Notes: generated by a model from the sequence alone, not told the origin. DNA of 64,000 bases from Bimuria novae-zelandiae CBS 107.79 (GCA_010015655.1 ML976736.1:180989-244988); one strand, 5' to 3'. Shown: positions 21,488-33,496, counted from the first letter of the stretch. A program made the numbers and translations.

Positions 21488-22960
21488 TTACGGCCCGTCG
21501 CGGCCCTGGCCTGGTTGTTCCCTCGTCGTCTGAACTCGCGTCGTCTCACGTCTCGCCGATTTGGAACGTTCATATCCAGACACCGCTCGATCTTCCGTCT
21601 TCCTCTTCTTTCTCCATTGCTTGGCCTTCGTGCGCGTCTTTCTCACGTACGGCACGCCTTCTGGCGAGGGAAGTCGCCCCAGGTCCTGGACTACATATCG
21701 GCCCCCGGACATCTCCATCGGCTCGACGATACGAGCATCTGTGGGCTCGACAATACTTTGCGGTTGAGATGTATGTTGTTGATCATAGAACTGCTGGAAA
21801 GGATGTGGTGTAGTCACATAACTGCGTTGCAGGGGAATGTACGGATCGGGCGCTGGGTGCAGGGGAGGGCTGAAGCCTGGAGAGACGGAAACAGGCTGTG
21901 TTTCCTGATGAGACACCCCTACATCATCGTCTTTGCTATTTTCCTTTTGCTTGCCTTTTGAAGAGGGGCCCGCACTGAACTGGTGAGTTTCCTCGGCGCC
22001 CTCACTCACTTGTACAGGCTCTTCACTAATTGAGGATTCTTGGGCTGCACCCTGCATTTCGAAGTTCGTGGCCAAGCGGGGCTGCAATGACGTGGCATCG
22101 TTCATTGGTATCTGCACGTTTGCATTATTCGTTGTAGTTTGTTGAGGTGGTGCTGTAGCCCGCCTTTGAGGTTCGCGGTTAGCATGGCCGCTCTCCATTC
22201 TCGGCACTACTGTGTTTGCAGTCGGGGTCACAGTATTTCTCTTGTTGCTACTGGGGCCTGGATTTTCAATCTCAAGTGCTACATCCATGACATCCTCGGG
22301 GGACACGTGTTTTGCTGATATGTCCTTTCGACGTTGCTCCGATCCTCGCCTGACATCTATCGGTCTATGACCGTTACGAGCTGGTAGCGGGCGCAGCACT
22401 TGATTTTCCAGTTGCACTTCTAAGTCCGGTGTCGAGGGTGGACTCTCTTGTATGTTCCTTTCGGGAAATATTCGTGGTGGCGGAGCTTCTTGCGCCGGTG
22501 GTGCCTGAAGTTCAACTATGCTATCCGGCAGCATACCCATCTCTTGAGTAACGGACGTTCGCCGAGATTTCTTTAAAGAATCATTGACCTGATCTGCCCT
22601 CTCGCTTGGACTGGAACTACAGCTGCGGATTACCACCACTATCAGACCTATTGCTAGAACCCCCGTGAGCACTCCCAGCCCCGCACCGAGTCTCTCTGCG
22701 AAGACCGTACCCGAAGAAGCTAGCTCATAATAGAGGATCTTTTCAGTCGAGAGAGTTGGAACCGACAAAATTGTTGTAATTTGGTCATATACCTTACGGG
22801 TGTCGACGGGACCGTGTGGCTTCAAAAGCTGTGTCCCACAACTGTCATCCTCGTTATTAGAACCAAAACCCGCAGAGAACTGGTAAGCTGAAACGCCGCA
22901 CGCATCCTGCACAATGTCGTTCCAATTGAAGGCACCTGCTCGGCTACCATTTCTTGCCAT
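21488..22960 (-). CDS. Single-pass membrane protein with long low-complexity tail
   Basis: 490 residues in one exon. The N-terminal 88 residues contain two or three cysteines and look like an extracellular or luminal portion, followed by one clear membrane segment at about 92-112 (LGVLTGVLAIGLIVVVI) and a basic/serine-rich boundary (RSCSSSPSERADQ). The remaining 375 residues are disordered, rich in Pro/Ser/Gln/Glu, and end in a strongly basic stretch (RKTRTKAKQWRKKRK). I do not recognise the family. No signal peptide is visible, so an upstream exon could be missing, although a TGA lies in frame 27-29 bp before the ATG. Divergent from the TPR-subtilase gene with 366 bp between starts. Confidence 0.65.
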   Translation of the reverse strand: MARNGSRAGAFNWNDIVQDACGVSAYQFSAGFGSNNEDDSCGTQLLKPHGPVDTRKVYDQITTILSVPTLSTEKILYYELASSGTVFAERLGAGLGVLTGVLAIGLIVVVIRSCSSSPSERADQVNDSLKKSRRTSVTQEMGMLPDSIVELQAPPAQEAPPPRIFPERNIQESPPSTPDLEVQLENQVLRPLPARNGHRPIDVRRGSEQRRKDISAKHVSPEDVMDVALEIENPGPSSNKRNTVTPTANTVVPRMESGHANREPQRRATAPPQQTTTNNANVQIPMNDATSLQPRLATNFEMQGAAQESSISEEPVQVSEGAEETHQFSAGPSSKGKQKENSKDDDVGVSHQETQPVSVSPGFSPPLHPAPDPYIPLQRSYVTTPHPFQQFYDQQHTSQPQSIVEPTDARIVEPMEMSGGRYVVQDLGRLPSPEGVPYVRKTRTKAKQWRKKRKTEDRAVSGYERSKSARRETTRVQTTREQPGQGRDGP

Positions 22961-23326
22961 CGTTTCATTGCCTCTTTTTCGATGTCAAGGTCATGCTTTG
23001 GCGTTGTAACAATCGTCGATTCTCATACTTGCAGTGTGTGGAGATACGCAAAAGGTGAACCAGGACAGCACCCGCTAGGTTCGAGAACGGACTCAAGCCA
23101 TCAGCTTCCGGTCAGCGACCACTGCATCGGAAAATCACGTCAAGTAAGAACATTGGTGACCAGGCTGCGCCAAGATCTGTTCCCTGTTTGTGTCACCCCA
23201 GAGCGGGGTTGCAAGACCGAAAGCGTTATGGCCCCCCGATTTCTCAGCTGAACTCTGCCTGCTAGTAAGAAAGCGACTTTCTACATCTTTTTCAACAGTC
23301 TCCTTACAGCCAAATCGGACTACGTC
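22961..23326. promoter_or_regulatory. Bidirectional interval upstream of the TPR-subtilase gene
   Basis: 366 bp between two divergent start codons (22960 minus, 23327 plus); both promoters must lie here. No TATA box or operator is recognised. The assignment is positional. Confidence 0.45.
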
Positions 23327-25615
23327 ATGAGTTGGTATCAAAAAGCGTGCGCCCTGAAAAAAGATGGGAACTTTCAGGAAGCCGAAGCAGTGCTCACTAA
23401 ACTCATTCAGCAACACGAACAACAGTACGGGCAAGATAAGGACTGTCTAAACTACATGGATTTACGCAGTGAATGCTTAGTGGGCATTGGGAAGGTAACT
23501 GAGGCTGAGCAATGCTTCAGGAGCAATCTCGACCGCTGGAATGTGCTGGGAGGGCATCTTGGGAAGGGTAAGGCTGCTCGTATGCGCCTTGAGATTGGAA
23601 AATGCATCCGATTGCAGTGCGAAGCATCAAAAGCTGTCACCGAAGATAGTCAAATGGTCATCACGCCATCCACAAAGGAGAGATACCGAGAGTGTCAAAA
23701 GCTATTCGAGGAAGCTATCGAAGAGTGGAAATCACTGGAACCACGACAACACAAAAGAATTTTTCAAGCTTTGATAAATTTGTCCGACACCCTAGACCAA
23801 CTAGCGGAGATCGCCGAGGAGAATAATGCCATGGAAGAAGCACTGAGTCTGAGAGTGAAAGCCATCAAATGCGACAGGGAAGCGCTTCAATACGCGAAAC
23901 TAAAGCAGACAGCCTGTACTGAGCGTACGATTGCCCAATGCCAGTGGGACCTGGCGCAGAGCCTGCTAAAAGCTTCGGAGAGACAAGAAGCGAAATCGGT
24001 ATTGGTGAAGTTGTTGGCATATATGCAAGAGCAACGCACAACTGGGAAGCCGCTGAAAGATTTGGATTTTAACGAGAAAGAGTGCCAGGAGTGGATCAAG
24101 GATTGCGATGCGGCAACCGAAACCTTAAGGCATGTTGTGGAGGTTTGGCCACGACGGTTTTCAGTAAATCACACGAGAAAGAGGCACCATAAGAGATGGA
24201 TGGCACTTATTCGAACTGCCATCGTGAACTTCTGGATGAACAAGCTTTATTTCGTCATCCAGCAGACTGTTTCGGATCCAGACGAGCGAGCCGACTATCT
24301 CGAGGCTTTTAAACGACGAAGCTTCCCTCGGAGCCCAGAAACTCTCATCCGGAAAGAGGGTTTTAATCGTACGCGACAACCCAATCTTCGGGAACAGAAA
24401 GCCTCGACCAATGAAGGAACGCAGCATGACGAGTTTGACGAGGAACATGAGCAAGGCGCGCTGTTCAACAGCGGGAAAGTACCAAATGCGAGGTTAGTAG
24501 AACCTCACCCATTCCTAGAAAAATGATTGTAACTAGATCCATGTAGTGCTGCGGTGTCCCATGATTGGCTGAAGAAGTTCAAGAAGTTTTGCGACGCCGT
24601 GCGAGAACATATCGGAGATCCTGGACCCACGATCAAAGTTGCGATGCTCGATTCCGGTATTGATCCAGATCATCCCTACATAAAGAAAATGTGGACACAA
24701 GAACGAGATGGGGGATCATATCGCGACTTCGTTGGAGTCGATCCTACGCCTTGTGATCGTGACGGACATGGAACGCATTGTGCGGGTATAATCCTTCAGC
24801 ATGCGCCAGAAGTCTCTTTGTATATCGGACGAGTAGTGGACACTCAGAAGTCATGCTTGAAGGATAGATCTCTTCACCACAAGGTCGAAAAGGTAAGTTT
24901 TTATCCGTTAGCAGCATTGATTCCTGGACTCACAGAGGCGAAGGCTCTTGAATGGGCTTTGCAAGAAGTCAAAGCCGACATCGTATCCATGTCATTTGGT
25001 TTGCCTTGGGAAGCACCTGGTATCAGCAACCTCATCTTGAAAAATTTGGTGTCGACAACGTTTGTGGCGGCCGCTGCCAATTCGGGTAGCAGTGAGCCTG
25101 TCGCTTTTCCAGCCAGCGAGAGTACAGTCTTATGCATGCACGCGTGTGGGGGTAATGGCAAGCCATCTCTTTTCACTCCTCCAGTCCAAAGCTACAACAA
25201 CAACTTCATGGTTCTCGGTGAGCGCGTTCCATCTTGCTGGCCTTCTACTCAGCCGATCGACGCGGAAGATGAGCTCGGAGCCCAGACCAAACCGAAACTG
25301 GGATGCTGGAAGTATTCAGACGGTACATCTGTTGCAACACCTCTTGCAGTAAGCCTAATCGCCATTCTCAAGGCTTATGTCAAAGACAACGAGACCAGGC
25401 TTGGTGGTGGATTCACTCATTCGAGTTTGCGTAAGGTTTTGAAGGAAATTAGCACCGTGGTCGAAGGGTACCAACATCTCACACCATGGAGACTTGATGG
25501 TAAGCTTTCAAATTACAAGAATCCTGATGAGTTCTTTCGCGATATAAAGCGCATCGTTATCCCACTCGGAAGGCCGAGCACGAAGCTGGCTAATGCGCAT
25601 TCGAGCATGGGGTGA
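23327..25615 (+). CDS. TPR-subtilase fusion: subtilisin-family (S8) serine protease
   Basis: Exon 1 (23327-24492) and exon 2 (24547-25615) are joined by a 54-bp intron with GTTAGT...ATGTAG ends. The splice is needed because exon 2 has no suitable ATG of its own, and it keeps phase, giving 744 residues. Residues 1 to about 390 are helical with tetratricopeptide-like units (FQEAEAVLTKLIQQHEQQYG; KVTEAEQCFRSNLDR; EEALSLRVKAIKCDREAL). The C-terminal half is an S8 peptidase with an intact triad: Asp about 424 (AMLDSGID), His about 463 (DGHGTHCAG), Ser about 650 (SDGTSVATPLA), plus oxyanion Asn about 567. There is no signal peptide or prodomain, so it is probably cytosolic and controlled through the TPR part. 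A further optional intron may begin at 24894 (GTAAGT); removing 45 bp would keep frame. Fungal subtilases of this kind sit beside NLR and gasdermin genes; the next gene fits that. Confidence 0.82.
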
Positions 25616-26011
25616 TTTTGAGGAACGCTACGTTCCCAAGGATGGAATAGACCGAGCGATTACAATTCATTGCTTTGATTACCTAATGTGCAGTTCCACT
25701 GATTGCGAAATGTCGCTTGTAAGATGTGTGACTCCCAAGGGGTGCCAGACACCGGACTTCGATGGGTGACACAAAACGCCTCACCAATCAAGATCCCAGA
25801 ATAATTCCACATTGACGCGCCACAAATACCCGCAAGTGTTCTCAGGGCCACTCAAGTCGCAGAGCCACAGGACTCCAAAGTCGAGAGCGCTAGCCAACCG
25901 TGGCACTGCTCTCCTGGGCGCGTTGTTGCATGATGCGTGTCAGCATCTCAGCTGGCCGATTAGCAACACTAGCTCCATCTTTTCGGCCAGCTCCTCTTAT
26001 TTTCCCCAAAG
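25616..26011. other. Spacer between the protease gene and the candidate gasdermin
   Basis: 396 bp, no supported gene. It contains the protease terminator and the promoter of the downstream same-strand gene. Overlapping frames at 25660-25851 and 25812-26072 have no recognisable content. Confidence 0.45.
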
Positions 26012-26927
26012 ATGCCAGTACAGAAGGCCTACTTTTTACTACCCAATACCGACATCGCGCCAGAAACCCTGATCAAGCTGGGACAGATCGTCCCTTCAAT
26101 ACGAGAGCCACAACGTCCTTTTTGCAGCACGCAACCCGCCCCAAAGAATACTTATACGTCCACGAAAACGAACTATAAGTTCGATAAGGCGAAGAGCAAT
26201 GCCGTTTCCGCAGGGCTCATGGCACAGTTCCTAGCGCAATTGGGTAGTCCTGTTTCCGGTGGTATAAGCATCGGTACGCGTGCTCGAGAGTTCAACTTTT
26301 GTCTTCGTACTGATTATGTGACTAGATACGAAACACTCGCTATCTAATGGCTGGAAGTTCGACCGGCTAGAAACGCACTACTTCGAGCCCGACGACGCGT
26401 ACATCAACGCCGTAGTTCGCGACGACGCCGTCAAACGAGTCCTATCCAAGAGCAAGCTGGCCTCGGTATATATCATAACGGGCCTTAAGATCGCGTGCGG
26501 AGCATCTTGCCAGCGAAGCGAGCAGCGGAACACTGCGACCGCACTCATGCTCGCCACAGACGCGACGGCCATGACTGGCGTCCCGATGGCTGCTGGCGCC
26601 GAAGTAGGTGTTCGGGTAGCGACAGCTGAAACAGAGTCGTGGGGTTCATGCTCGGATTTTGTGTGGGCGGTGCGATACAGAAGGGTTCGGTTGAGCTTTT
26701 TCAGTAACAGAGTGGTGGCGGAGGATGTGTTCGGTGGCGAACTGGTTAGTCACAATCCGGGAATGATCTCTTCGAGCGAGAGCAGCGAGGAGGAAGAGGA
26801 GCCGGAGCGGGAACTGAATGGTGCGGATGTGGAGGATGGCGATGTGGGATTGGGATTTACTCCCAGAGGGTTCAGGAAGGAGGTTGTTGTGGATGAGGAA
26901 GGCGAGGAATGTGCGGCACTGTCATAG
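26012..26927 (+). CDS. Candidate fungal gasdermin-like (RCD-1/HET-Q1 type) protein
   Basis: Exon 1 is 26012-26273 and exon 2 is 26326-26927, with a 52-bp intron (GTACGC...ACTAG). The splice joins two frames that are otherwise out of register and gives 287 residues without stops. The start reads MPVQKAYFLLPNTDIAPETL; the middle carries RLETHYFEPDD and then VYIITGLKIACGAS, features I associate with a widespread uncharacterised fungal family; a later block is GSCSDFVWAVRYRRVRL. The last 50-60 residues are acidic and probably disordered (SSSESSEEEEEPE). Length, an N-terminal domain with a short removable tail, and the adjacent same-strand subtilase gene together match the Podospora het-Q1/het-Q2 pair, in which a subtilase clips the tail of a gasdermin-like pore-forming protein to trigger cell death. 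The gene model is solid; the gasdermin label rests on context and weak resemblance and could be wrong. Confidence 0.5.
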
Positions 26928-28232
26928 TCAGAGCTTATAGGCTTAATTTTTACAATATGTGTGGATATATGTGCGGGCATGTTGTTCTCCCAAGTGACTT
27001 GAAAGATGGCAAGAGAAGAGCCCTGGAGCTAAGATTGCGTGGCGGCACCGAGCTCCACGCTCATTGGTTGGCTTCCCGAGCATCGTCGGCTCCGGAGCTC
27101 CCGCCACGTCAACTATCCGTCTCTATCTAACATCTGTATCTTCAACCGCAGCGGATCGGAACGTGATCGAAATTATTGAAATCCGGCCTTCTACCACTGT
27201 GAAATTACTTCATCACATACTATCGATCGTACTACCACCGGCGCCGGCAGTCTGGGCGCTAAATCTGGCAATGAGCCATGATGAGGCTGCATTGAGTTTG
27301 AATGAATAATACTCTATAGAGTATGCCTGGAATCCCCTTCTGAGGTGCACCGAGTCTTATATCGGATCAAAATCATCGCCACTGGTTGTGTGGTCTTATT
27401 ATTTGCGAAGGCAAGAGCATGGAGAGAATTCTTGGCTGGAGAACTTGCCTAGAATAGGGCAGCTTGTCAAGCTTCCCTCACCTAGATCTTCGGAAAGCTA
27501 AGACAATCGCTACCATACAGGAATTCCCCGCAAATACTGATGCCCAATATGGATCCAACCGGACCCATTGCACTCTGCCCAAAGACTGCAGATGCAATCG
27601 CATCTGCAGCTCAGAACCGACATTAAACCCGTTCAGGATGTTTGCTAGGAAATGATTGGCCAGGAGAGTCGCCCAGATGCTCATGTTCTTTCGCTAGTAA
27701 TGGGATCTGTGTCTGTGAGTCCAAAGGAAAAAGGTACCCGGTGTCTTCGCAACATTACCGCCTGATTGGATCAAAAGATGCTTGCAACGACTGCGTCCCC
27801 GCGAAGGATCGAGATTATCTCTGGTCACTCCGTGGAGAATAAATGGTGAGAGTAATGGAGAAGGTATGGAGGATAGTTCCTACCGATTAGCACTGCCACG
27901 GCTCTGCTTAACTAGTCGTAATTCGGCACCCATACCGATCATCCGGAGCTCCACCTGACTGACCAAGGATGATACTGCGAATAGTTCTTGCCAAATCTGA
28001 AGCCTTGGTCCCTCGCTTGAGCGTGGCTCAGCCCTTTCGTGCAAGCGGAGCTGGGCTAGCGTTTGAGGGAAAACATCTGTGAGCCGAGCATCCCCGTCCG
28101 CTTGCAACCGTGCAACAATTGATATAAACTGCACTTGGACGATGCGAACATTTCGGAATACGGGAATACCACGTTTCTTCGCAGAGTTCGTCGACTGTCC
28201 CATATCCTTCTGAAAGGTTTTCTTCTATTACC
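26928..28232. other. Gene-poor stretch with possible gene fragments
   Basis: No complete gene supported. A minus-strand frame at 27880-28203 (107 codons) has protein-like composition (DVFPQTLAQLRLHERAEPRS, then LVSQVELRMIGMGAELRLV) and could be an exon or relic of a larger protein, but I cannot name the family or find flanking exons. Another minus-strand frame at 27478-27684 is hydrophobic and isolated. Both may be debris of decayed genes beside the MFS pseudogene. Confidence 0.35.
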
Positions 28233-30060
28233 ATGTCAAATACGATCGACAACACCAAAAGAGAAACCGTCATGCTTGACAATATATCGTCGTCCGACAG
28301 TAATCACTCGGAGGAACACCATGGTCCGAACAGCGTACGCTTGAATGTAGAGGAGATCGTTCCTGGGTACTGGAAGTCTCCACGCTTTATCGGGTCTTGT
28401 CTTGGAATCGTCTTTCAGGCGAACCGTTTGTTCTTTGGTTACACAATTCCGGTACAAGCGCATGCCTCCAAATGCCGAAAATTAAGCTAATTTGATCCGG
28501 TCAGTCTCCTTAACCTGATCAATGCAGGCATAAGGCCCTCCGCAGATATCTCGCTCGTTACGCTCATTAACACTCTTTGTCAAGGTGCGTCGTCGTATAG
28601 GCTTGGCAGTCCCATTCTCACGGATTTAGGCATCGTTTTTCTACTCGTTGGTTATCTTTCCGATGCCGTTGGGCGACGGTGGTTCTTGATTGGCGGTCAG
28701 TTTTTCGGCGTCATCGGAGCCATCGTCGGTGCAGTGTCCAAAGATATCAATACTTTGATTGGATCAGCAGTCTTCACCGGAATCGCAGCAGCTACGCAAC
28801 TTACATACCCGGTTCTCGTCATGGAGATCGTCCCGAATAAACACAGAGGCTATGCTCAAGGCACGATCTGTTTGCTTGTTTATCCCTGGCTTGGGCTTTG
28901 GGCCGATCATCGGGCGGACAGTCGCAGAGAACGTCGTAGGAGGTTGGAGGTACGATGCAACGGCCGCAAGCCACCTGATTGCAAGCTTACGGGATTGCTA
29001 GATTTACTTTCTAGCTTGGAGCGATCGTCAACGGCATCTTCATGATCCTTTTAGCCCTCTTCTACTTTCCACCGACGTTTCGCGATCTTCAAAGTGACAA
29101 GACGAAGTGGGAACAGCTCGAGAAGTTGACTACGTTGGATTCATTCTGTATGCAGGCAGCATCGTCTGCCTTCTTCTTGGCTTGAGTGAGTACATCTATC
29201 CGCTCGCAGCTTCTAGATTAACTTCCACTAGCGTGGGGCGGCCAGACATATCCTTGGTCGAATGGCAGGATCATTGCTCTTCTGTTGGTTAGCTATGTGG
29301 TCCTTATTGGCTTCGTTCTCTACGATTTGTGGTGTTCCGAATCTGAAGATAACATTCGCTAATGTGAGTCGGTCAGAGATCTATATGCCGCTACCACAGC
29401 CACTTCTGCCCATGAAGCTTTTCAAGATACGAAACTACAGTATTGCTGTTCTCGTCGGAAGCGGGGCTCAGATGTCATACTATACATTGAACGTACTCTA
29501 GCCATCTCATAGCTCGCTATTGTACACCACGAGCAGCGTTGAAGTTGGTTGGATGTCGGTAAGGACCTTTGGACAATTTCTTTTGTGCTAATAGCTGACT
29601 GGACCGCGCAGTGCACCACCGGTGTCGCTCTCGCCGCCGGAGAAGTCCTTATGTCGCCCATTTTCAAGCTCGGATACATAAGATCGCAAATGATAGCAGC
29701 CGTCGTCGGTCTCATCGCTTTTGGGGGAGCAATGGCGGCTGTGGATGAGAGCAAGAAGAGCATGGCCATCGCTTTCACTGCCATTATCGGTTTCTTTGTC
29801 GGTTAGTGCGAGCTCATCTCCATCGTTATGGCTAAGCTAGTGGTTCCACCCGAGACAATTGGAGTTGCGCAAGCCTTCCACGGCTCTACTCGTGCAGTCA
29901 CAGCTACAGTCGCAAGTGAGTGAACCATCCACGTCCGCATCCCCGCATATGCACTGTCACTAACAATCAGCAGCATCAATCTACCTTGTGATCTACAATG
30001 GCAAGATCAAGACATGTCTGTCTAATACGGTCACTTCGTACGCACTCGATGCCGGAATGC

Positions 30061-30611
30061 AGGAACACCAAAATCGTGATTCCACCCACACGACCGTGTG
30101 GGGGGTTCCTGTAGTATGAAATTGTTCGCCTGAACAAGCTGATTACTAGAATCACGTTCTTTATCCGCAAAAAGCTGGCGCTGTTGCGATAAAGAGACNN
30201 NNNNNNNNNNNNNNNNNNNNNNNNNNNNNNNNNNNNNNNNNNNNNNNNNNNNNNNNNNNNNNNNNNNNNNNNNAAGGTACAAGGCAGCTTGCTAACTCGT
30301 ACGAGGTCCTACTTCGTACGAGGTAGGGGGAGGAAGACAGTACGGGAGCAGAGCTACAAGGGCGAGGGAGAGAGGGGCAGGACAACAACACCCTCACAGA
30401 TGAGGGCCGGCTACTATAGGTATCTAGGTGCCTGTAGTAGCAGGTAGACCTATTAAAGGGAGGATGGGCTATGTACAACAAGGCTACTGTGATGGTAGCC
30501 AGCCGACAGGCACGAAACGCTTTCTGTAAATACAGCTTAGCACGTCCCCATGCCCCATGGGAGGCTAGAACATTATGTTCCTGGACGTTAATCAATACTA
30601 CTACTACTACT
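30061..30611 (+). mobile_element. Retroposed insert with 17-bp target duplication and (TAC)n tail
   Basis: The insert interrupts the MFS frame between two copies of ACTCGATGCCGGAATGC (30044-30060 and 30612-30628). It ends in a run of TAC/ACT triplets (about 30595-30611). A variable-length duplication of this size plus a 3' simple-repeat tail is the mark of target-primed reverse transcription, so this is a 5'-truncated LINE (Tad-like tails are of this kind) or a SINE. No protein domain is readable, and 75 N at 30199-30273 hide part of it. The first 50 bp can fold into a hairpin (AGGAAC...GTTCCT). Confidence 0.7.
30199..30273. other. Assembly gap (75 N)
   Basis: A run of N inside the retroposed insert. 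Frames drawn across it are not real. Confidence 0.99.
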
Positions 30612-33254
30612 ACTCGATGCCGGAATGCCACCAGCAAGCACTGGCGCATTGCTTACATCCCTCGCAAACGGCGCGGCGGCTGCCTTTCAAGAAGTGCCCG
30701 GAGTAAACGACGCGATCCTCGTCGCCATCGGTGTCGGCACAAAACGAGCACACACTTCTGGTTTCTCAACGGTGTACCTCAGCACTATTGCATTTGGCGG
30801 CGTAGCATTGATCGGTTCTTTTTTCGTGCGAGATATCAGCAAGTACATGACCTTCTTTGTCAACAACACTGTCGCCGGCAAGTCAATGCGCAAAGAAGAG
30901 AACGTCGAGCAGAGTTGCGGCCGATAGGCTTATCAAGTCGACCTATCGAACCGATAGCCTATCGGTCGATAGCCTATCGGTTCGATAACCTATCCGATAG
31001 TACTTGGCAGCAAATTTTCTCGCAGCAAGAATAGGACATAATTACAGGTTTAGAACAGAGAACTAAATCCCCCTATTATTACTATAGATAATACTCTCTC
31101 TAATAAACTTAATAATAATATATCTTCTATTTTTTTAAGCGCTATTAATACTAAAACTAATATGCCCTTAATTATAATAAGTTATATGTTAAGGCAAGCC
31201 TCCTTAATCTATAAGTATTACTATCTAATAACGAAAGAAGAAAAGGCCTAAACTAAAAAAGGTTACTTTTATAAATATTTCCTGTCTTAAGAAGACTTAA
31301 AAAGATACTATACCTTAATAAGAAGACTGCGACGCTATCTATAAAGAGTTTATAATATTAAATAGAGCCTAGCAGAGAATAATATTCGTATAATATTAAA
31401 ATCTATAAAAGAGAACTTAGTTTAAGCACTATATAAAGATTTTCTAAAAAGGAGAGATGTTTAAGGTCTTAAGGACGAGGTTCTAAAGGGGACGTTATAG
31501 AAGAATATTATAAAATAAGCACTTTTAAACCTTATTATTATATAATAACTTTTATTCTCTTATGTAAAGTAGCTATAGTTCTATACTTTTATTAAAGCGT
31601 TAAATTAAGAAGCATTCTTGCTTATTCCTATCTATTATTTAATAATAATAGACTAGTTCCTGGAACACTTTGTTAAAAGCAAAATTATTATACAAAAAGT
31701 ACTTCAGTCTACATAGATAAATATTTATTTTACTATTAATACTTAGACCTTTCTAAGCTATTCCCTTTTTCTCGGAATCTATACTAGCTTTATGGATGTT
31801 TATAATAAATATCAGAATCCCTTAATCGCTCTTTGTCTAGTTTATAGTTAAAGTAGTATAGATTAATAGGAGGCGCTTTATCTAGTTCTTATTAGTTATA
31901 GAATTAATATAAAAATTAGAGCTCTTGTTAGAGATAATGCTAGATAAAATAATATTTTTTTTATATAATAGGCTAATAGCTTAGCCTTAAGTATAAGATT
32001 ACTTAGAACGTAACGCATTAAAGAATCTACTATTAAGGGCATATTATTAATATTATTATTTAAGCCTTTCTATTTAGTTCTAAAAAAGATGAGAATCTCA
32101 TGGAATCGTACAATAAAGAAGATGAGGAGCTAGAAGGAGAAGATAACGAGGAAGAAATCGCACTACTAATATTATAGGTAGCAAAGTCGAAAGATAAGAG
32201 AAAGAAGAAAAGGGAAAACAGGCCTAAGCTATTATTTAATAAAAGAGGTAAAAATATTCGAGACATTATAAGACTAATAAAAAAGCTTTATAATATAATT
32301 ATACATATCTGTAGTTTAGCTAATTATATAACATGGTTTAAAGATCGCGCTAACAAAATTATTCCACTTAATAACTGTATAAAATAAAATAGCTAGTTTA
32401 CTATGTTAAATATAGCTCTAGAGGATAGTGTAAGGTCTGTACTTTAGCTTTATATTAAGCATTATTAAGATAATATTCTTATAATAGCAAAATAGGTATA
32501 GCTTTATACAATCTGTGATTTCCATTAATCTTTTTACGAAGCAAATATGTTTCTTTAAGGAGATTATATAAAACCTAGAAAGGTTTTAGTATTAATTTAC
32601 TTACTTTAGAGGAAAATAAATATATTATTAGTAAGTTATATAACACTTTTAGCTAGGCCACTTTAACAAATTCTTTTCTTTTAGGAAAAAGCTAATAAGG
32701 CTAATAATAATTTTATAGCTCCTTAACTTTAAAGGACCCAGGATAAGTGCGTAACTTATATCTAAAAATTAGACGCTTCTCCGTACTATCTAGCAGCATG
32801 CGTTTTCGATCCGAAAGCTCGTACAGGTTTCTTAAAAGTGGAAGACAAGGAGGGAGTAGAGAAGCTTACAGCTAAAGGAGAAAAGAAAGTCTATATCGTA
32901 TAAAAGCTTTAGGAGAGATTCCGTGACAAAATAGCGCCTTTAGCTATGCTATACAAGTCTGGCAAGCTCCCCCTCTAATCTAAAGGCAATATAACTAGCT
33001 TCTAGAAAGAAATTTAAGAGCTTTAGTTTAAAAAGCATTATTTATAAAGCTAAGACAAGTTTAATGCTTATATTAGTGGAGATTAGACTATGCTAAATAG
33101 TAGTATAATAGCTATTTAATAGCAAAGTTAGTCTTTTAGCGCAAAAGGGTTCTACAACTTTTATAGCTTATAATTAAAGTTCTTTTAATACTTAAAATAA
33201 GTAATAAGCTAGAGAGAGTATTTTTAGGTTCTTAGCGTCGTGTTCCTTAGGATT

Positions 33255-33496
33255 TGTTGGCTTCAAACCTGCGCAACACTGCTACGGCTTTCACCGCCAT
33301 GCAGTTTACCTGCGGTTTATTACGCAGTTTGCCTGTGGTTTATTGCGCTAGTCCTAATTAGGCTAGCAGGGGACAAACCACGCTCGATAAATACTTCTTA
33401 TAATAGCCCACCACAATAGATCTACAATTAAGAATTAAATCAACACTACATTGTTGCAACGAAGTCCTGATCCAACAGCCTATTACCATATCAACA
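33255..33496 (+). repeat. 5' LTR of the Copia element
   Basis: Starts TGTTGGCTTC and ends CATATCAACA. Exactly the same length (242 bp) as the 3' LTR. The differences I find between the two are all transitions, with this copy keeping most of the C and G. Confidence 0.95.

Noticed and set aside
21395..21961. 188-codon plus-strand frame
   Set aside because: Overlaps the end of the one-TM protein gene on the other strand, with no recognisable domain.
30161..30649. 162-codon minus-strand frame across the first N gap
   Set aside because: Translated through 75 N inside a retroposed insert; not a gene.
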